DNA of 64,000 nt from 9FT-COMBO-48-23 sp964400675 (lineage in GTDB: Bacteria > Chloroflexota > Dehalococcoidia > GIF9 > UBA5629), in assembly GCA_964400675.1 (NCBI GenBank), contig CAYNVO010000007.1, forward strand, positions 71,764 to 135,763, read 5' to 3'. The position numbers and the translations under genes were made by a program. Positions 52,943 to 61,917 of the stretch are shown here, piece after piece. Numbering within the stretch: the first letter of the stretch is position 1; each line of letters begins with the position of its first letter. The notes below the pieces were generated by a model, which was not told where the DNA came from, ran no database searches, and worked only from the letters and a program-made list of their open reading frames with translations.

Positions 52943-55900
52943 ATGGACTTGTCTGGTCTGCTTTCTTTAGTGGAACAGGTTACCGGCTATCAGCGGCTGA
53001 GAAGTGAGCTTATTGAGCCACGAGGGGACGGGGTTAAGCTCATTGTGTCTGATGCTGTAAAACCCTTTGTCATAGCTGCGCTCCATCAAGAGATGAACTT
53101 GCCCATTTTAGTGGTAGTGGCTCAACCTGAAAGTGCCAGGCGACTCTACGATGAGCTCCAGGCCTGGTGTCCAACCTCAACCATGCTTCAATTTTTCCCC
53201 GAGGTTGACATTATGGCTGGTGAATACTCGGAGTCTGATATTTTTGTGAGCGCTGAAAGATTGCGAACTCTTTCGGCTCTGACTTCTTGCCGTGACTTAT
53301 CGGCAGATGGGCGGAGTCCCTTAATTGTAAGTTCCGCTTTGGCCGCAGTTAGTAGAACCGTACCTCGAGATGAGTTTATTGTGTCTTGCCATGACTTAAG
53401 GGTCGGTATGGATATAGACCCGTTCCAGCTCGTAGCAAGATGGCAGGCGATGGGGTACGAACTGGAGAATATTGTTGAGGTGCCGGGAACAATCAGTCGC
53501 CGAGGAGGCATTGTCGATGTTTTTTCTCCGGATAGCGAGTTCCCAGCCAGAATAGAGTTTGTTGGCAACCAGGTTGAAAGCATCAGGCTTTTTGACTCTA
53601 AGACACAGCGTTCATCGAAGACGGTAAACTCAGTGACTATAGCTCCGGCTAGAGAAAGCCGGCATCGGCTTAACAGGGATACTATTCTGGATTATCTGTC
53701 TGAGAAGGCGCTGTTGATTACAGATGACCTTTATGAGCTAAAAATTGTTATAGACAAGCTAAGCGATGAAGCCAAGGAGCTTAGCCATGTTGAGTTGGAG
53801 CGGGGCGAGCCGGCGACGGATTTGCCCATTGTATCCTGGTCGGAATTTGAAAAGAAGATGAATAAAGTTAAACAGCGTCTAACGTTTTGTTCATGGAGTG
53901 TTGATGAGTCTCGCAATGCCCGTCTTCTGTCCTTGCCTTTAGCTCCGGTTCCAAGCTATGGAGGCAGACTGGAGGTTTTCTCCAAGGGGCTTAAGGAGAT
54001 GCTGCAGGAAGGACGGCGCATCGTCGTAGTCAGCCAGCAGGCAAATCGTATCGCTGAACTGTTACAGGAAAAGGATGTTCTGGTCAGTCTGGTTTCACAG
54101 ATAGAGCAGGTGCCGTCTCTGAAATCAGTAACTCTAGTTCAGGGGTCACTAGCTGAAGGCTGGACGATTAGAGATGTCCTGACTCTGTTTACCGACAATG
54201 AAATTTTCGGTTTCGTCAAGCAGCGACGCTCATCCCGGAAAAAACCAGTACGCTATCACTGGTTTATTTCTGAATTGACGCCGGGCGATTATGTAGTCCA
54301 CATCGAACATGGCATTGCCAGGTTTTCCGGGCTGACTAAGATGCTCGCTGATGGTATTGAGCGAGAGTATCTTGTCCTGAAATATGCTGCCAGTGATAGG
54401 CTTTATGTGCCTGTTGACCAGGTCGACCGTGTCAGCCGCTATGTTGGTGCCAGTGACCAACCGCCGACCTTAAGCCGGCTGGGAACTCAAGAATGGGCGC
54501 GTACAAAGCAGAGAATCAAGGAATCAGTGGCTAACGTTGCTCGTGAGCTTCTGGGGCTGTATTCTACAAGGGAGGTAATTACCGGATTCGCTTTCTCCCC
54601 GGACAACCTGTGGCAGCAGGAGCTGGAGTCATCTTTCCCTTACATGGAAACACTTGACCAGCTGGAAGCTGTTCTGGCTGTCAAGGGCGATATGGAGAAG
54701 CCGAAGCCGATGGACCGTCTGGTTTGCGGAGATGTAGGTTATGGTAAGACTGAAGTTGCGCTTCGGGCTGCGTTTAAGTCGGTTATGGATGGCAAGCAGG
54801 TAGCCTTGCTGGTTCCGACAACGGTTCTGGCGCAGCAGCACTTTGCCACTTTTCGTGACAGGCTGCAGGCTTTTCCTGTAAGGGTAGAGATGTTGAGCCG
54901 TTTCTGCACCGAAAGAGAGCAGTCTGACATAACCGAAGGTCTGACAGCAGGCACAGTGGATATCTGCATCGGCACTCACCGCTTATTGCAAAAGGACGTC
55001 GTGTTTAAGGACTTAGGGCTCATAATCATAGATGAGGAACAGCGCTTTGGGGTTGTACACAAGGAGCACTTCAAGAAGCTTAGAAGGGAGATAGATGTTC
55101 TCACCTTAAGTGCCACGCCTATTCCTCGTACTCTTCATATGTCGCTGGCTGGAATCAGGGACATGAGCACAATTGAAACCCCGCCGGAGGAGCGTCTGCC
55201 AATCAAGACTTATGTCGGTGTTTACGATGAGAGGATAGTGCGTGAGGCAATACTGCGTGAACTGGAGCGGAATGGTCAGGTGTTCTTCGTTCATAACCGG
55301 GTTCACAGCATTGCTATGGTTGCTGACAGATTAGGTAGACTGGTCCCCGAGGGCAGAATATCTGTCGCCCATGGCAGGATGCCCGAAGAGGAGCTGGAAA
55401 AGGTGATGACGGATTTTGTTAATCACAAGAGCGATATTCTGGTTACTACCACCATTATCGAGTCCGGCCTGGATATACCTAATGTCAATACCCTGATTAT
55501 CGACCATGCGGACAGGTTAGGATTGACGCAGCTTTATCAGCTTCGTGGTCGTATTGGGCGCGGCAGCAACAATGCCTATGCTTATTTCTTTTTTGAAAAG
55601 GGCAAGCAGTTGACCCCTGAGGCTCGGAAGCGTCTCAGAACTATATCTGAGGCTGCAGAGTTAGGCGCCGGATTTGCCATTGCTATGAAGGACCTGGAGA
55701 TTCGCGGAGCCGGTAACCTGCTGGGGGTGGAGCAAAGCGGTTATATAGCTGCTGTAGGTTTTGACCTTTATTGTCGGCTATTGGCTGAGTCAGTGGAGGA
55801 TTTAAGGCAGGAGCGAGAAACAGGGGAGGAGTTAAGAACGCGGCAACCATCGACTCCAACTATAGCTCTGCCTTTAGCCGCCTATATTCCAGAAGAATAT

Positions 55901-56284
55901 ATACCTGATTTGAACACGAGGCTGAGTTTTTATCAGCGGTTGGCTGCTGCGAAACGAACTCAGGAAATAAAGGATGTGGAGACGGAGATGGACGACAGGT
56001 TCGGACCGATTCCGCAGCCGGTCAGGAATCTGCTCTATATAGTGGAAGTTAAACAGCTTGCTGCTGCGGCGATGGTGGAGTCTGTTTCTACAGAGGATAG
56101 ACAAATAGTTTTGAATTTCAATAGTTCCAGGGAGATAAAAAAGCTGTCTAAAACACAGGATTTTAAGTCCGGAATCAAAGCAGGCAGCCAGCACATAAAA
56201 CTTGACATAAAGCTACTGGGAAATGATTGGCAGGAAGTGCTCAAGGAAGTGCTTCAAAAAGTTGCCAAAGATGTTCAGTCCTAG
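52943..56284 (+). CDS. mfd: Transcription-repair coupling factor Mfd
   Basis: A 1113-residue Mfd, which removes RNA polymerase stalled at lesions and recruits UvrA. It has a UvrB-like N-terminal module, an RNA-polymerase-interacting domain (PGDYVVHIEHGIARFSGL), the translocase motor (Walker A CGDVGYGKTEVA; DEEQRFGV; SATPIPRTLH; QLRGRIGRG) and the C-terminal TRCF domain (ELGAGFAIAMKDLEIRGAG marks the relay region). Length is normal. It starts only ~13 bases after the tandem repeat, with no strong ribosome site visible. Confidence 0.95.
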   Translation: MDLSGLLSLVEQVTGYQRLRSELIEPRGDGVKLIVSDAVKPFVIAALHQEMNLPILVVVAQPESARRLYDELQAWCPTSTMLQFFPEVDIMAGEYSESDIFVSAERLRTLSALTSCRDLSADGRSPLIVSSALAAVSRTVPRDEFIVSCHDLRVGMDIDPFQLVARWQAMGYELENIVEVPGTISRRGGIVDVFSPDSEFPARIEFVGNQVESIRLFDSKTQRSSKTVNSVTIAPARESRHRLNRDTILDYLSEKALLITDDLYELKIVIDKLSDEAKELSHVELERGEPATDLPIVSWSEFEKKMNKVKQRLTFCSWSVDESRNARLLSLPLAPVPSYGGRLEVFSKGLKEMLQEGRRIVVVSQQANRIAELLQEKDVLVSLVSQIEQVPSLKSVTLVQGSLAEGWTIRDVLTLFTDNEIFGFVKQRRSSRKKPVRYHWFISELTPGDYVVHIEHGIARFSGLTKMLADGIEREYLVLKYAASDRLYVPVDQVDRVSRYVGASDQPPTLSRLGTQEWARTKQRIKESVANVARELLGLYSTREVITGFAFSPDNLWQQELESSFPYMETLDQLEAVLAVKGDMEKPKPMDRLVCGDVGYGKTEVALRAAFKSVMDGKQVALLVPTTVLAQQHFATFRDRLQAFPVRVEMLSRFCTEREQSDITEGLTAGTVDICIGTHRLLQKDVVFKDLGLIIIDEEQRFGVVHKEHFKKLRREIDVLTLSATPIPRTLHMSLAGIRDMSTIETPPEERLPIKTYVGVYDERIVREAILRELERNGQVFFVHNRVHSIAMVADRLGRLVPEGRISVAHGRMPEEELEKVMTDFVNHKSDILVTTTIIESGLDIPNVNTLIIDHADRLGLTQLYQLRGRIGRGSNNAYAYFFFEKGKQLTPEARKRLRTISEAAELGAGFAIAMKDLEIRGAGNLLGVEQSGYIAAVGFDLYCRLLAESVEDLRQERETGEELRTRQPSTPTIALPLAAYIPEEYIPDLNTRLSFYQRLAAAKRTQEIKDVETEMDDRFGPIPQPVRNLLYIVEVKQLAAAAMVESVSTEDRQIVLNFNSSREIKKLSKTQDFKSGIKAGSQHIKLDIKLLGNDWQEVLKEVLQKVAKDVQS

Positions 56285-56458
56285 CAGGGGTGGAGGTGGT
56301 TTCTGCATCTACGCGTGTGAAGTAGTGGTTCAAATCCAGCATGGGCTACCAGAATTTTTAAGGTATGGAATTATATTCTGTGCCTTTTTTCTATCTCAAA
56401 AAGAGAGTTTTAATAGAGTATTGCCCCATATTCATACTTAGTGAAGGGATTATCTGTG

Positions 56459-57538
56459 TCACGGAGCTGCTCCACAATTAGTTTTGGGGTTCAATACATA
56501 ATTTATCACAAATTCTTGTGTTTGCCCTATTGGGCAATCGTATAACTGACATTGTTCCTGTGAGATATTGGCAATAGCTTGGAAATGTATTTTGCTACCC
56601 CATATCTGTTCAAAGGGCATGGACATGACGTTTCCAATGCGGTGGCTGTTTGAATAAGGATGGAGATTGGGGCATATGTAAACATCCCCGTTAGTACTGA
56701 TGACAGGATGAAGGGGGGTTAGAAAGCATTTCCTTTTAACCTTGAATTTAGAAGTGAGATCTATTACTGCAAATCTGTTATTACCAAGCATTTCGGTTGC
56801 CCGAAGTATTTGAGTTCGCGCCATGTTCATTTGTTTAGAGGATGGCTCATATTTAGAATTTCTATGGGTCTTAAATCGAATATAGTCTACGCCAAGCTTA
56901 CTAGCGATTTTTGCAGCTAGGTGGACTTCACCATAGTTTAGCGTTGATATAAGAAATTTGAGCCCGATAGTTCCTTTAGCTGAACCAGCTGACTCTGCAT
57001 GCGCTCGATATGTTGCCAAGTTAGCTACGTTTCTGCAAAGAGCATCAAACGACTGCGGACTTCTATGGGTTTTGGCGTATGTTTCTGAAGTGGCAGCATC
57101 CATTGCGATCCGAATAAAGCTACAATTCTCCGTTGCTATTCTTGCCAATTCACTATTTGAGAAATAGTGACCGTTTGTATAAAGACCAACCTCAATCCCT
57201 AGTTTTCTTACCAATTTAATTAAATCTGTTATTCTGGGGTGCATAGTAGGTTCCCCACCGGAAAACAGAACATAACTCACTGGAGAAGCTGGAAAACCAA
57301 ATCGTTGGATCTCTTCTATTAGCGTAGAAAGCCTATCAAAATCCATAAACTTAGATTGGGTTTCCTTTAAGTGCTGGGCACTACATCCAGGGCACTCATG
57401 AGGGCAGTCGGAACTGGGGAGGATCTCAACAATTCTCGGGGTTGGCATCTCCCCTCTGAGAATTTGCTTTATTCTGTCATAATTAGTCAGTGTTTTCCAA
57501 TCAGCAAATAGTGAATTATCCACTTTTAGATACTCCAA
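56459..57538 (-). CDS. Radical SAM protein with SPASM-like tail
   Basis: A 359-residue radical SAM enzyme. The [4Fe-4S]-SAM motif is CPHECPGC (CxxxCxxC), followed by FSGGEPTMHP and a barrel. The C-terminal part holds further cysteines (CFLTPLHPVIS, GDVYICPNLHP, CQLYDC) in a SPASM-like order, often seen in peptide-modifying enzymes. No precursor peptide is identified next to it. The neighbours (membrane protein, protease-like gene) give no pathway. Confidence 0.8.
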   Translation of the reverse strand: MEYLKVDNSLFADWKTLTNYDRIKQILRGEMPTPRIVEILPSSDCPHECPGCSAQHLKETQSKFMDFDRLSTLIEEIQRFGFPASPVSYVLFSGGEPTMHPRITDLIKLVRKLGIEVGLYTNGHYFSNSELARIATENCSFIRIAMDAATSETYAKTHRSPQSFDALCRNVANLATYRAHAESAGSAKGTIGLKFLISTLNYGEVHLAAKIASKLGVDYIRFKTHRNSKYEPSSKQMNMARTQILRATEMLGNNRFAVIDLTSKFKVKRKCFLTPLHPVISTNGDVYICPNLHPYSNSHRIGNVMSMPFEQIWGSKIHFQAIANISQEQCQLYDCPIGQTQEFVINYVLNPKTNCGAAP

Positions 57539-57565
57539 AATACAATCAATTAGCTCATGGCAGTT

Positions 57566-58093
57566 TCACAGCAACGCTAGGATAAGGATTACGACCCATG
57601 CAATAGCAGCCCCGAAGAGAAAAATTACCGATGTTCTAGCACCTCCCAGTGCTGTGAGCTTCATGGCGAAGGTTTTCCGTCCGTCCCGACTGTAGTATTT
57701 GGATCTCTTGGAAAACGATGTAGGATTGTTAGCACTGAACATATATAAATTAAAAATCGAGATCTCTTCTTTTTTTATTAAGTCCTCTATCTCCGACAAG
57801 ATGGCACCTCTATGGTCTTGATAGATTCTGCCCCTCAGGATTATCAAACAGGAGCCGATTGACAGGGTGATACCCAAAAAACAAACTAATATAAAGATAG
57901 GCAAAGCTTCCGACTTTCCGAAAGATCCAGCCAGCAATGTAGCAATAACGCCGTTTGCAGTTATTGCGGCAAAAAATACTTGAAAACCCAGGGTATCTTC
58001 GTGCCTGTATTCTTCAGCGGCTTGGTTATATTGCGTTATGAGCCAGCCAGAGTCATACTTCTTGGGGATTTCTTCTGTTTTTTCTTCTGACAT
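57566..58093 (-). CDS. Small membrane protein with paired helices
   Basis: A 175-residue protein with about three hydrophobic segments (FQVFFAAITANGVIATLLAG, LPIFILVCFLGITLSIGSCL, TSVIFLFGAAIAWVVILILA) separated by a ~70-residue charged loop. It is 27 bases upstream of the radical SAM gene on the same strand. The layout recalls SLATT/RipA-like membrane proteins, but I cannot assign a family. Confidence 0.5.
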   Translation of the reverse strand: MSEEKTEEIPKKYDSGWLITQYNQAAEEYRHEDTLGFQVFFAAITANGVIATLLAGSFGKSEALPIFILVCFLGITLSIGSCLIILRGRIYQDHRGAILSEIEDLIKKEEISIFNLYMFSANNPTSFSKRSKYYSRDGRKTFAMKLTALGGARTSVIFLFGAAIAWVVILILALL

Positions 58094-58246
58094 TGAAAAC
58101 CTCCCTAAAATACAGGAACATCATCATTATTATACACGATTCATAGATTATCAAGAACGTTTTGCCTAGCCTGCTTTCATTGTTTCTGCCTTGATACGAT
58201 TATCTCTGAATGGCTCAGCGGTCTATTGTTGGTTTTACGCGTCTTT

Positions 58247-58363
58247 CTATGCCTTCATCTTTTCCAGAAGCTCGTTAAGGCGTTCGTGGGACTCACTTAC
58301 ACCCTCTTCAAATCCGACCCAGCTACCAATTGAGCCCACGGTTTCAGAGCCGGGGTGCTTTTC
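58247..58363 (-). pseudogene. Remnant of an SRPBCC/AHSA1-like gene
   Basis: A 38-codon open stretch ends at TAG 58249-58247. Its sequence GSWVGFEEGVSESHERLNEL followed by LEKMKA resembles the C-terminal helix of SRPBCC/AHSA1 proteins. A TAA immediately upstream and no start codon suggest a truncated gene. The rest of 58094-58432 shows nothing. Confidence 0.35.
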
Positions 58364-58432
58364 TTAACTTTTTAGGAAGTTTGATTTGCAGTACAATATG
58401 CCCATTGACTAATATTTACATGGTGAAATCAC

Positions 58433-59305
58433 ATGAACATAGACGACACACTACATGGCATATCAACACCTTTGCAGATTAATGTAAAAGATGGATCACT
58501 AAAGGCTACTGGATTCTTTTACCAGGAACTAGAAGCTGCAGATCCAAATAAACAAGGGCACTACTGGAGAGAAGTAAAAGAGACGTGGATAGTCAGTAAT
58601 CGTCACGTATTGCTTCCGAGAATAGAGGAAAAGGAGTACATTCCCAATTCAGTTACATTCTACTTGAGGAAGGTGATTGGAAAAGCTCTACAGTGGGATC
58701 TTATCACATTGAATCGCGATGACGTTAAAGAGCGGTTAAAATTACATAGTGATTCAACTGTAGACGTAGCAATTCTACGTATAGGCGATCAAATTAAGAA
58801 ACGAATCCAGGCTGATAGCAATTATATGAATTGGTCAGCCGTTAGTGCAGAGGATCTGCCTCAGAATTGTGGTGTTCTTGTGCAAGTAGCTGATGACGTT
58901 ATTATCATTGGTTATCCAGGAGGTTTTTATGATACACATAACCTTTTCCCCATCGTAAAATCAGGGATCGTTGCGTCTCGATGGGGTATGCATTTTAAGA
59001 ATAAACCCGTATTCCTAATCGACGCTAAGCTTTTTCCTGGTTCATCCGGTAGCGTTGTACTCTCGAAGCCTATCACTTCAATCGTAACTAGCGGACCAAT
59101 CGCTGGTTCTAAAGAAGGGCATTTTGCTTTCTTAGGCATTTATTCAGGCGAACCTTATCTTCAAGAAGAACCCGTTGAACTTGACGATATTACAATTACA
59201 CGTAAATATAGTTTCAATCTGGGAACTGTATGGTATGCTAAATTAGTACTGGACATAGTCAACAACGGTATAATATGTCCTAATGAGATTCACGACTATA
59301 AATGA
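58433..59305 (+). CDS. Trypsin-like serine protease
   Basis: A 290-residue chymotrypsin-fold protease. The putative triad is His in VSNRHVLLP, Asp in STVDVAILRIG and Ser in FPGSSGSVVLS. No signal peptide is seen, so it may be cytoplasmic. Codon use is A+T-rich compared with mfd. Its neighbours (radical SAM, membrane protein, gene remnant) look like an accessory block. Function unknown. Confidence 0.78.
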   Translation: MNIDDTLHGISTPLQINVKDGSLKATGFFYQELEAADPNKQGHYWREVKETWIVSNRHVLLPRIEEKEYIPNSVTFYLRKVIGKALQWDLITLNRDDVKERLKLHSDSTVDVAILRIGDQIKKRIQADSNYMNWSAVSAEDLPQNCGVLVQVADDVIIIGYPGGFYDTHNLFPIVKSGIVASRWGMHFKNKPVFLIDAKLFPGSSGSVVLSKPITSIVTSGPIAGSKEGHFAFLGIYSGEPYLQEEPVELDDITITRKYSFNLGTVWYAKLVLDIVNNGIICPNEIHDYK

Positions 59306-59420
59306 TTGCCGGGCTCGAAGCTTTTAGCGCCATCTGAAGATGAACCCGCAGCTGATACTAAAGAGGCTACCTTATATACAACGAGGCTTAACTCACAGGA
59401 CTCGGGCTAGACAAACACAA

Positions 59421-59486
59421 ACTTTGCTCTAAAAGTTCTATATATTGAACAACTTGGGCTACCAACTGTTTGCAAAAGTTTACAAA
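59421..59486. repeat. Dispersed repeat, copy A
   Basis: Sequence with TCTAAAAGTTCT, AACTTGGGCTACCA and TTTGCAAAAGTTT in this order recurs at 63676-63741 (about 80% identical by eye) and partly at 61594-61627. It is downstream of the protease gene. The rest of 59306-59630 has no gene. Confidence 0.7.
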
Positions 59487-59630
59487 AACCAGCTAATCGT
59501 TTTCAGCTAATCACAACTCGAAGCGGCTACGCTTTCAGTTCTGCTCAGCGATACTGACTATTGTTCAGGCGAGCTTTATTCGCAATTGTTGCAGGATTCT
59601 CGTTTTATTGGAACCGGTTATTTCCCACAG

Positions 59631-61421
59631 TCAGTTGAAAAATTCAAGGAAACTGTATAGCTCTTCTGGATCGGCACCCTGTACCATGATATCTCCATTG
59701 GAGACCGCCTCTAGAGGGTCGAGCTTTCCTAGTACCACGTTCTTCCACACCAGGGATTCAGCGGTGAGGATGAATTCTGGATTATCCGGGATCTGTGGCT
59801 GAACCTCTAGGATACCTCGGCGAAGGTGCATGGTATAGTCAGCAGGCTCCGTGGTGTTAGTCAGGTCAGTCAAATGGAGGCCGACAATGATACTCTCGTC
59901 CAGGGATTTAGAAGCGTTTAGACCAACGGCCATAATTCCGAATAGAGTATCCATGGGCATGGGGGCAACAAGGGCATCGTCGATATCACTGAAGGCGGGG
60001 ATCGGAATGCTTACCTGTCCCGTCTCGTCAAGGTACTCGGACAAGATGTAGTTGCGCGTTTGGGCGTTGTACGTTTCTTCAGCCAGCGAAATCATTGCCG
60101 AGTTCTTCACCGCGCGTGCTCCAGTATGGTCCGGATTGAGCACGAGTACATCATCAGCGAGTATCAGCGCCCATTCCAGTTTACCTTCATCCAGGGCTTT
60201 CTGGGCTTTGGCTGCAAGTTGCTCTACCCCACCAGCCAGCTCGGCCATTTCCTGTGCCTCTTCATTCAAGGATATGGGGAACAGATCTCTGGATTTGCCC
60301 GTATACCAGCCCAGGTATTGCAGGAAAATCTGGAAAATATCTCGATCCATTTGACCAAAATATTCCTGCAAATAAGGCTCATTGGCAAGGTGAGGCGGCA
60401 GCTTGACGACTTCAATGATTTCCTTGGGAGTCAACCCCTTGTTCATGTTTTGTACCGTCTGGTCATGAACAAACTGGAGCCCGTCACGATAGTTGGTGAG
60501 TGTGCGGCTAATATTCTCCGCACCGACCAGTGGCTTGCCGCCATGGATTAATACCATATATTCAGCATTCAGACTCCTCATCCTATCTATGCTCTTTATG
60601 TAATCCAGCGGGTTCCGGAACGAAGCGCCACGCATTGTTGTGATTGCAGGAAAAGACTTATAGAAGTCACCTATTTGCACCAAGACCTTCTTCTCTGGCA
60701 GCCACACGCAGATTATGTCAGAGGTCTCACCAGGTACGTGTAGTAGAACGAGATCTACCCCGGCAATATTTGTCTCCAGTTTATCCTGGACAGTTCTGGT
60801 TGGCGGCAGGTAACCCGAGGGGCCTGGAATCGAGAAAGGGAAAATACCGCCATTGACAAAGTAGCCAGGGTCCTGCTGGAACTTTAAACCCATGTATTTA
60901 ATTGCTCGATAAGCCTTAATGGGGAAGATCAAACTGTATACGGCACCCGGTGGGCTGAAGAGGTTCTTATCAAGATTCTCATGAGCGATAATCTCCGGCG
61001 AGTCATTGCCGGCGAAGACCGCAGCTCCGTGGATATGACAGTCATGATAGTGCGTATAGATAATCGCCTTCACCGGCTTTTTGGAGAAGATATTATCCAG
61101 CTGCTCGTTATACGCTGCTTTTACTATTTTTGCAGCCGTTTCACTCTCCGCGGGGTCAATAACGATCAGCCCGTCGGTTCCCTCTATCAAGACCGGATTG
61201 GCTCGAGCGTAGCCTACAGCGACATAAACCCCATCTGTCACCTCACAAATATTCTGCTCAAAATCTTTGGAGAGTTCGACGAGCTTGGGATTGGCAGGAA
61301 CTACCTCTGGTTCGAAGCCTGTCTCTGGCGTGGAGACTACCTCTGGTTCGGTGACCGATGCGTTGCAGGCTCCTAGAAAGATGATACAGACTGCCATTGC
61401 AACAAACGCTATTACTTTCAT
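59631..61421 (-). CDS. Alkylsulfatase-like metallo-beta-lactamase lipoprotein
   Basis: A 596-residue protein resembling SDS-hydrolase/BDS1-type alkylsulfatases. The lipoprotein signal ends at FLGAC. The metallo-beta-lactamase domain (~50-330) is followed by an alkylsulfatase dimerisation domain (QYLGWYTGKSRDLFPI...) and a C-terminal SCP2-like domain. The metal motif reads THYHDCH, where the family has THxHxDH; the Asp position is Cys and Asp stands one place earlier. Activity is therefore uncertain. Confidence 0.8.
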   Translation of the reverse strand: MKVIAFVAMAVCIIFLGACNASVTEPEVVSTPETGFEPEVVPANPKLVELSKDFEQNICEVTDGVYVAVGYARANPVLIEGTDGLIVIDPAESETAAKIVKAAYNEQLDNIFSKKPVKAIIYTHYHDCHIHGAAVFAGNDSPEIIAHENLDKNLFSPPGAVYSLIFPIKAYRAIKYMGLKFQQDPGYFVNGGIFPFSIPGPSGYLPPTRTVQDKLETNIAGVDLVLLHVPGETSDIICVWLPEKKVLVQIGDFYKSFPAITTMRGASFRNPLDYIKSIDRMRSLNAEYMVLIHGGKPLVGAENISRTLTNYRDGLQFVHDQTVQNMNKGLTPKEIIEVVKLPPHLANEPYLQEYFGQMDRDIFQIFLQYLGWYTGKSRDLFPISLNEEAQEMAELAGGVEQLAAKAQKALDEGKLEWALILADDVLVLNPDHTGARAVKNSAMISLAEETYNAQTRNYILSEYLDETGQVSIPIPAFSDIDDALVAPMPMDTLFGIMAVGLNASKSLDESIIVGLHLTDLTNTTEPADYTMHLRRGILEVQPQIPDNPEFILTAESLVWKNVVLGKLDPLEAVSNGDIMVQGADPEELYSFLEFFN

Positions 61422-61593
61422 CTTTTGCCTCCTTCATGTATGGTTAAGCCTAACTGAATTTGCTTTTTGGACTAATATTCGGAAAGCCGGGAAGAACATC
61501 AGGTATTCTCCTGAGCATGATTATATCGCCGTGAAATTGGCGCGTCAATAGCACGCATTCCCAAGTCGATCTTCAGCTATAGTAGCATCAGTA

Positions 61594-61627
61594 GGCAAAG
61601 GTGAAAGTTGCTCTAAAAGTTCTATTG
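61594..61627. repeat. Dispersed repeat, copy B (5' part only)
   Basis: The stretch GGCAAAGG...GCTCTAAAAGTTCTATT matches the 5' half of copies A and C. The surrounding gap (61422-61917) has no recognised gene. Confidence 0.55.
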
Positions 61628-61917
61628 GGGCCGAAGCTGTAACCTCTGGCCGCCATTGCAGATTATTGTAAGTTCAAGCAGCCAGGTCCTCGACTTGAAA
61701 ACAACATACCGACTATGCTATGGTACAAGCAGAACTCAGGCACACTGCAAATAAGTTTTGAATTTTGAGGATCCAATTGGGCAAAAAGAGAGCTTGTATT
61801 TAGTGAAAACCCATATCTGACTAGCAGTGGGATATAGGTAAAATAAACACCTACCCTGCTGTTGTTGATTTCTAATATGCAACGTCAAATAAGCTAATAA
61901 AATTGAGGGGGTAGACT

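Noticed and set aside
56300..56350. tRNA-like stretch with a perfect T-loop (GGTTCAAATCC) and ending GGGCTACCA
   Set aside because: Only part of the T-stem pairs, no matching acceptor strand or D-arm is found upstream, so no tRNA can be built; at most a decayed remnant.
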